A stretch of DNA of 15,953 nt from an uncultured Oscillospiraceae bacterium. Lineage in GTDB: Bacteria; Bacillota; Clostridia; Oscillospirales; Oscillospiraceae. The translations under genes were made by a program, and so were the position numbers. Of the stretch, positions 11,509-15,953 are shown in pieces. Under the pieces are notes generated by a model that was not told the DNA's origin, ran no database searches, and worked only from the letters and a program-made list of their open reading frames with translations. How positions within the stretch are numbered: position 1 is the stretch's first letter; the number at the start of each line of letters is the position of its first letter. The DNA is taken from positions 1 through 15,953 of the forward strand of contig CAJULZ010000064.1 of assembly GCA_910587205.1 (NCBI GenBank). Reading direction: 5' to 3'.

Positions 11509-12789
11509 ATGAACTACAACAAGAAGACGGTCAAAGACGTGGATGTCAAGGGGAAGAAGGTTCTTCTCCGCTGCGACTTCAACGTGCCCATGGCCAAGGA
11601 CGGCAGCGGCGTCATCACCGATGACAAGCGCATCCGCGCCGCCCTGCCCACCATCCAGTACCTGCTGGAGCAGGGCGCGGCGGTCATCGCCTGCTCCCAC
11701 ATGGGCAAGCCGGTGGCCACCTTCGACAGCTACAAGAAGAAGCAGCTGGAGAAGGGCAAGGACGAGGCGTCCATCACCGAGGAGAAGTGGAAGAAGTCCC
11801 TGGCCGAGCTGCGCATGGAGCCTGTCGCCAAGCGTCTGAGTGAGCTGCTGGGCAAGACCGTGATCCTGGCCGACGATGTTGTTGGTCCCGACGCCCAGGC
11901 CAAGGCCGCGGCGCTGAAGCCCGGTGAGCTCATGCTGCTCCAGAACACCCGATTCGAGAAGGGCGAGACCAAGAACGACCCGGAGCTGGCCAAGAAGATG
12001 GCGGCCCTGGCCGGCCCCGACGGCGTGTACGTGTCCGACGCCTTTGGCGCGGTGCACCGCGCCCATGCCTCCACCGCCGGCGTGGCGGCCTACCTGCCCG
12101 CCGTGTCCGGTTTCCTGATTCAGAAGGAGCTGGACTTCATCGGCGGCGCGTTGGCCAACCCCAAGCGCCCCCTGGTGGCTATCCTGGGCGGGTCCAAGGT
12201 CAGCTCCAAAATCGGCGTCATCAACAACCTGCTGGAGATCGCCGACACCATCATCATCGGCGGCGGCATGGCCTATACGTTCTCCGCCGCCCAGGGCGGC
12301 AGCGTGGGCGATTCCCTGTTGGAGGAGGACTGGAAGGACTACGCCAACGACATGGTGAAGAAGGCGGCGGACAAGGGCGTGAAGCTGTTGCTGCCGGTAG
12401 ACACCGTGATCGCCGACAAGTTTGCCCCTGACGCGGACAGCAAGGTGGTCAAGGCCGGCGAGATTCCTGAGGGCTGGCAGGGCCTGGATATCGGCCCCGA
12501 GACTGTGAAGCTGTACTGCGGCGCGGTGGCCGACGCGGGCACCGTGATCTGGAACGGCCCCATGGGCGTGTTTGAGTTCGAGAAATTCGCCGCGGGCACC
12601 AAGGCGGTGGCTGAGGCCCTGAGCAAGACCTCCGCCATCACCATCATCGGCGGCGGCGACAGCGCGGCGGCGGTGCAGCAGCTGGGCTATGCCGACAAGA
12701 TGACCCATATCAGTACTGGCGGCGGCGCTTCCCTGGAGTTCATGGAAGGGAAGGAACTGCCGGGCGTCGCCTGCCTGCTGGACGCGTAA
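11509..12789 (+). CDS. pgk: Phosphoglycerate kinase
   Basis: 426 residues. PGK transfers phosphate from 1,3-bisphosphoglycerate to ADP. Motifs: VLLRCDFNVP (18-27), CSHMGKP (62-68), NTRFEKGETKND, VLGG-type AILGGSKVSSKIGV, IIGGGMAYTF, IWNGPMGVFEFEKFA, IIGGGDSAAAVQQLG (GGGDS 381-385) and STGGGASLEFMEGKELPG. Two differences from the usual bacterial form are visible. The substrate-binding HLGRP motif reads HMGKP. About 25 extra, highly charged residues (about 69-100) lie between it and PVAKRLSELLG, making the protein longer than the roughly 395-400 usual. AAAGGAG precedes the ATG. It is the first gene of the glycolytic cluster. Confidence 0.96.
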   Translation: MNYNKKTVKDVDVKGKKVLLRCDFNVPMAKDGSGVITDDKRIRAALPTIQYLLEQGAAVIACSHMGKPVATFDSYKKKQLEKGKDEASITEEKWKKSLAELRMEPVAKRLSELLGKTVILADDVVGPDAQAKAAALKPGELMLLQNTRFEKGETKNDPELAKKMAALAGPDGVYVSDAFGAVHRAHASTAGVAAYLPAVSGFLIQKELDFIGGALANPKRPLVAILGGSKVSSKIGVINNLLEIADTIIIGGGMAYTFSAAQGGSVGDSLLEEDWKDYANDMVKKAADKGVKLLLPVDTVIADKFAPDADSKVVKAGEIPEGWQGLDIGPETVKLYCGAVADAGTVIWNGPMGVFEFEKFAAGTKAVAEALSKTSAITIIGGGDSAAAVQQLGYADKMTHISTGGGASLEFMEGKELPGVACLLDA

Positions 12790-12860
12790 CACAACGGCGT
12801 GAGATCGAGGATAAGAGATTCGCACCCATCCACTTTACTTTATTGGAAGGAGTCCCAACC

Positions 12861-13634
12861 ATGAATCTGAAGTACCGTAAGACCATCATCGCCGGAAACT
12901 GGAAGATGAACAAGACCCTCACCGAGACCAAGGCTTTTGCCGAGGCCCTCAAGCCCCAGCTGGGCCGCCATAAGTGGTGCGAAGTGGTGCTGTGTGTTCC
13001 TGGGATGAATATCCCCGGTGCGGTGCGCCTGTTTAAGGACACCCGGGTGTCCGTCGGCGGGGAGACCTGCCATTATGAAGCCAGCGGCGCGTATACCGGC
13101 GAGGTCACTGTGGAGATGCTCAAGGATGTGGGCGCGAAATACGTCATCATTGGCCACTCCGAGCGCCGGCAGTACTATAATGAGACCGACTTCACCGTAA
13201 ATAAGAAGGTTCACGCCGCCCTGGAGGCCGGCCTGAGGCCCATCGTGTGCGTGGGTGAGAGCCTGGAGCAGCGGGAGCTGGGCGTTACCGAGGAGCTGAT
13301 CTCCTACCAGGTGAAGGTGGCCCTGGCCGGGCTGAACGAGGGCCAGGTACGCCGGGTGGTCATCGCCTACGAGCCCATCTGGGCTATTGGTACTGGCAAG
13401 ACCGCCACCGCCGAGCAGGCGGGCGCGGTGTGCACCCACATCCGCACCATCATCCGCAAGCAGTACGGCGCGCGGGTAGCCCGCGCCGTGACCATCCAGT
13501 ACGGCGGGTCCATGAACGCCAAGAACGCCCACGAGCTGCTGGCCCAGGCCGACATCGACGGCGGTCTCATCGGCGGCGCGTCCCTGAAGCCGGACGACTT
13601 CATGGCCATTATTAATGCGGCCAATCAGGAGTGA
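12861..13634 (+). CDS. tpiA: Triose-phosphate isomerase
   Basis: 257 residues, started at ATG 12861 because GGAAGGAG (12845-12852) lies 8 nt before it; upstream in-frame codons have no ribosome-binding site. Catalytic residues of the TIM barrel are visible: Lys15 in AGNWKMN, His99 in IIGHSERRQYY and Glu171 in AYEPIWAIGTGKTAT, whose loop 6 closes over the substrate. The phosphate-binding YGGSMNAKN and GGLIGGASL are present. The segment usually reading GAQN before the dimer loop is VGGETCHYE here, a variation seen in part of the family. It interconverts dihydroxyacetone phosphate and glyceraldehyde 3-phosphate. gpmI follows almost at once. Confidence 0.96.
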   Translation: MNLKYRKTIIAGNWKMNKTLTETKAFAEALKPQLGRHKWCEVVLCVPGMNIPGAVRLFKDTRVSVGGETCHYEASGAYTGEVTVEMLKDVGAKYVIIGHSERRQYYNETDFTVNKKVHAALEAGLRPIVCVGESLEQRELGVTEELISYQVKVALAGLNEGQVRRVVIAYEPIWAIGTGKTATAEQAGAVCTHIRTIIRKQYGARVARAVTIQYGGSMNAKNAHELLAQADIDGGLIGGASLKPDDFMAIINAANQE

Positions 13635-13639
13635 TTTCC

Positions 13640-15163
13640 TTGAAAACACCTACCACACTCATTATCATGGACGGTTTTGGCCTGTCCCCCTCCGCCGGGG
13701 CGGGGGACAACGCCATCTACGCCGCCAAGACCCCCAACCTGGATAAGCTGTTTGCCGAGAACCCCACCTGCAAGCTGTCTGCGTCCGGCATGGACGTGGG
13801 CCTGCCCGATGGGCAGATGGGCAACAGCGAGGTGGGCCACACCAATATCGGCGCGGGCCGGGTGGTGTTCCAGGACTTGCCTAAGATCACCAAGGCCATT
13901 CAGGACGGGGATTTTTTTGAAAACCCCGCCTACAAAAGCGCCATGCTGGCCGCCAAGGAGGCGGGTAAGGCGGTGCACATCTACGGTCTGATGTCCAACG
14001 GCGGCGTGCACAGCCATATCACCCACATCCAAGCGGCGGTGGAGATGGCCCACAAGCTGGGCTGCCCCAGGATTTTTGTCCACTGCTTCATGGACGGCCG
14101 CGACGTACCCCCCACCTCCGGCAAGGGCTTCGTGGCCCAGATGAAGGAGACCTGCGACCAGTACGGGGCCCAGATTGCCACCATCTCCGGCCGCTACTAC
14201 GCCATGGACCGGGACACCAACTGGGACCGCGTCGAGCGGGCCTACAAGGCCATGGTATACGGCGAGAGCGAGGCCCGTTTCATTGGCGACCCGGTGGGCG
14301 CGATGCAGGCCAGCTATGACGCCGGGGTGACGGACGAGTTCGTGGTGCCTGTGGTCACGGCGGAGGACGCCGGGATCGGAGAAGGCGACTCCATCATCTT
14401 CATGAACTTCCGCCCCGACCGTGCCAGAGAGATCACCCGCACCTTCGTGGATCCCGATTTTTCCGGCTTTGAGCGGAAAAAGGGCTTCTTTAAGGTAAAC
14501 TACGTGTGTACCACCTCCTATGACGCATCCATGCCCAATGTGGTCATTGCCTTCCCCAAGGAGAGCCTGGACAACATTTTCGGCGAATATATCGCCCAGC
14601 AGAACATGACCCAGCTTCGCATCGCCGAGACGGAGAAGTACGCCCATGTGACCTTCTTCTTCAACGGCGGCGTGGAGACCGTGTTCCCCGGGGAGGACCG
14701 GTGCCTGATCCCCTCCCCCAAGGTGGCCACCTACGACCTCCAGCCCCAGATGAGCCAGCCTGAGGTCACCGCCGAGGCCGTCAAGCGCATCGAGAGCGGC
14801 AAATACGACGTGGTGATCCTGAACTTTGCCAACTGCGACATGGTGGGCCACACCGGTGTGTTTGACGCCGCGGTGAAGGCTGCCGAGGCAGTGGACAGCG
14901 GCGTGGCCCAGGTGGTGGCCGCCACCGCCAAGATGGGCGGCGTGAGCATCATCACCGCCGACCACGGCAACGCCGAGCACATGGCGGAGCCGGACGGGTC
15001 CCCCTTCACCGCCCACACCACCAACCTGGTGCCCTGCTGCGTGGTGGGCGCGGACGTGACGCTGCGGGACGGCCGCCTGGCCGACCTGGCCCCCACCATG
15101 CTGGACCTGATGGGCCTGAAGCAGCCCCGTGAAATGACCGGCGAGACGCTGATTGTAAAATAA
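13640..15163 (+). CDS. gpmI: Cofactor-independent (2,3-bisphosphoglycerate-independent) phosphoglycerate mutase
   Basis: 507 residues when started at TTG 13640. AGGAG (13627-13631), inside the end of tpiA, is 8 nt before this TTG, and the resulting MKTPTTLIIMDGFG matches the family N-terminus. An alternative GTG at 13631 overlaps the tpiA stop but sits on the Shine-Dalgarno. The alkaline-phosphatase-type active site is complete: Asp11 in MDGFG, Ser63 in QMGNSEVGHTN, RYYAMDRDTNWDR, FMNFRPDRAREI, NFANCDMVGHTG and ITADHGNAEHM, coordinating two manganese ions. It converts 3- to 2-phosphoglycerate. A hairpin repeat separates it from eno. Confidence 0.96.
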   Translation: MKTPTTLIIMDGFGLSPSAGAGDNAIYAAKTPNLDKLFAENPTCKLSASGMDVGLPDGQMGNSEVGHTNIGAGRVVFQDLPKITKAIQDGDFFENPAYKSAMLAAKEAGKAVHIYGLMSNGGVHSHITHIQAAVEMAHKLGCPRIFVHCFMDGRDVPPTSGKGFVAQMKETCDQYGAQIATISGRYYAMDRDTNWDRVERAYKAMVYGESEARFIGDPVGAMQASYDAGVTDEFVVPVVTAEDAGIGEGDSIIFMNFRPDRAREITRTFVDPDFSGFERKKGFFKVNYVCTTSYDASMPNVVIAFPKESLDNIFGEYIAQQNMTQLRIAETEKYAHVTFFFNGGVETVFPGEDRCLIPSPKVATYDLQPQMSQPEVTAEAVKRIESGKYDVVILNFANCDMVGHTGVFDAAVKAAEAVDSGVAQVVAATAKMGGVSIITADHGNAEHMAEPDGSPFTAHTTNLVPCCVVGADVTLRDGRLADLAPTMLDLMGLKQPREMTGETLIVK

Positions 15164-15183
15164 TTTCTGTCCCTTTGCCCATG

Positions 15184-15250
15184 TGTAGGGGCGCACATCG
15201 TGCGCTCGCGACGAAAATTGGAAACCGGGCGCACAATGTGCGCCCCTACA
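15184..15250. repeat. REP-like inverted repeat between gpmI and eno
   Basis: A 22-nt arm TGTAGGGGCGCACATCGTGC... (15184-15205) is complementary to 15229-15250 with one mismatch, around a 23-nt loop. There is no U-tract after it, so it is not a standard terminator. 'TGTAGGGGCG...' hairpins of this kind recur between genes in Oscillospiraceae and resemble small palindromic mobile elements. That this one is multicopy is expected but not shown by this window. Confidence 0.75.
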
Positions 15251-15301
15251 GAGGGCTTATAACCACCTGATACCGCAAAATTTGAAAGGAGCTTGATTCC
15301 C

Positions 15302-15953
15302 ATGAAACAGATGCTTGAAATCGTTGACGTCCTCGGCCGTGAAATTATCGACTCCCGCGGCAACCCCACCGTCGAGGTGGAAGTCGTCCTGGAGGACGGC
15401 ACCATGGGCCGCGCTGCCGTTCCCTCCGGCGCCTCCACCGGCGTACACGAGGCCTGCGAGCTGCGTGACGGCGACAAGGGCCGCTACCTGGGCAAGGGCG
15501 TGGAGAAGGCTGTCGCCAACGTGAATACCGAGCTGGCCGAGTGCCTGATCGGCATGAACGCCCTGGACCAGGTGTCCATCGACAAGGCCATGATCGACCT
15601 GGACGGCACCCCCAACAAGGGCCGTTTGGGCGCAAACGCCATCCTGGGCTGCTCCCTGGCTGTGGCCAAGGCCGCCGCTGAGAGCCTGGGCACCAGCCTG
15701 TACAATTATATCGGCGGTGTGAACGCCAAGACCCTGCCCGTGCCCATGATGAACATCCTCAACGGCGGCGCCCATGCCACCAACAACGTGGAGATCCAGG
15801 AGTTCATGATCATGCCCGTGGGCGCCCCCACCTGGAAAGAGGCCCTTCGCCGCTGCGCCGAGGTGTTCCACCAGCTGAAGAAGACCCTGAAGGACAACGG
15901 CACTCCCGCCGCCGGCGTGGGCGACGAGGGCGGCTACGCCCCCAACCTGAAGA
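15302..15953 (+). CDS. eno: Enolase, N-terminal half (cut by the window end)
   Basis: 217 codons are visible. The protein starts MKQMLEIVDVLGREIIDSRG with NPTVEVEV, then SGASTG (42-47), the mobile active-site loop, followed by GANAILGCSLAVAKAAAE, MMNILNGGAHATNNVEIQEF (metal-site region) and VGDEGGYAPNLK at the window end. Glu209 of GDEGGYAP is the general acid region of enolase. Enolase dehydrates 2-phosphoglycerate to phosphoenolpyruvate, needing magnesium. An AGGAG-type site lies about 10 nt before ATG 15302; ATG 15311 (MLEIVDV) is an alternative start. The gene completes the pgk-tpiA-gpmI-eno order. The C-terminal domain is outside the window. Confidence 0.95.
   Translation, partial: MKQMLEIVDVLGREIIDSRGNPTVEVEVVLEDGTMGRAAVPSGASTGVHEACELRDGDKGRYLGKGVEKAVANVNTELAECLIGMNALDQVSIDKAMIDLDGTPNKGRLGANAILGCSLAVAKAAAESLGTSLYNYIGGVNAKTLPVPMMNILNGGAHATNNVEIQEFMIMPVGAPTWKEALRRCAEVFHQLKKTLKDNGTPAAGVGDEGGYAPNLK

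Noticed and set aside
11470..12825. 451-codon minus-strand frame over pgk
   Set aside because: Antisense shadow of pgk; no supporting signals.
13625..15196. 523-codon minus-strand frame over gpmI
   Set aside because: Antisense shadow of gpmI, which has its full active site on the plus strand.
1..15953. CRISPR arrays, tRNA/rRNA genes, transposases, prophage genes
   Set aside because: Looked for regular spaced repeats, tRNA T-loop/CCA patterns and integrase or transposase proteins; none were found.

Overview
The window looks like a piece of a high-GC Firmicutes chromosome, probably an Oscillospiraceae-type gut clostridium (Flavonifractor/Lawsonibacter/Dysosmobacter-like). The reasons are strong Shine-Dalgarno sequences, a pgk-tpiA-gpmI-eno cluster, a four-cysteine L33, DUF4358 lipoproteins beside MBOAT/DHHW genes, and a REP-like 'TGTAGGGGCGC' inverted repeat. 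The genus is inferred, not shown. Most of the sequence is ordinary chromosomal core; the more unusual content is RNA structure and one surface-modification cluster.

Layout. (1) 1-605, minus strand: a consensus promoter drives a leader of about 528 nt carrying two tandem GEMM-I (cyclic-di-GMP-I type) riboswitch aptamers. A gene follows of which only 13 codons are inside the window. The second aptamer has two perfect palindromes in its P3 arm and an A at the position that is usually G in the ligand-contacting strand. (2) 606-1824, minus: ruvX, a two-helix membrane protein, a decayed small membrane gene and their promoter. (3) 1842-4475, plus: promoter, structured attenuator leader, rpmG-secE-nusG, an L1-leader-like element, rplK-rplA and a strong bidirectional terminator. 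rplJ/rplL do not follow. (4) 4533-10623, minus: udk with its own promoter, three tandem DUF4358 lipoprotein paralogues (the first transcribed is frameshifted by an internal deletion), an AlgI-like MBOAT O-acyltransferase, a DHHW partner protein and a small P-loop kinase. (5) 10816-11374, plus: trmL with its promoter. (6) 11509-15953, plus: pgk, tpiA, gpmI and the first 217 codons of eno, with a REP-like inverted repeat between gpmI and eno.

How the genes work together. Region 3 is translation/secretion/antitermination housekeeping, apparently controlled by leader RNA. Region 6 encodes consecutive steps of lower glycolysis (1,3-bisphosphoglycerate to phosphoenolpyruvate, plus triose-phosphate isomerase). 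Region 4 reads as a cell-envelope module: MBOAT passes an acyl group across the membrane, the DHHW protein is its likely extracytoplasmic partner, and DUF4358 lipoproteins of unknown function accompany them. Region 1 implies that a second-messenger-controlled gene, typically surface or motility related, lies just beyond the left edge.

No tRNA, rRNA, CRISPR array, transposase or prophage gene was recognised. Many long open frames antisense to real genes are artefacts of high GC content.
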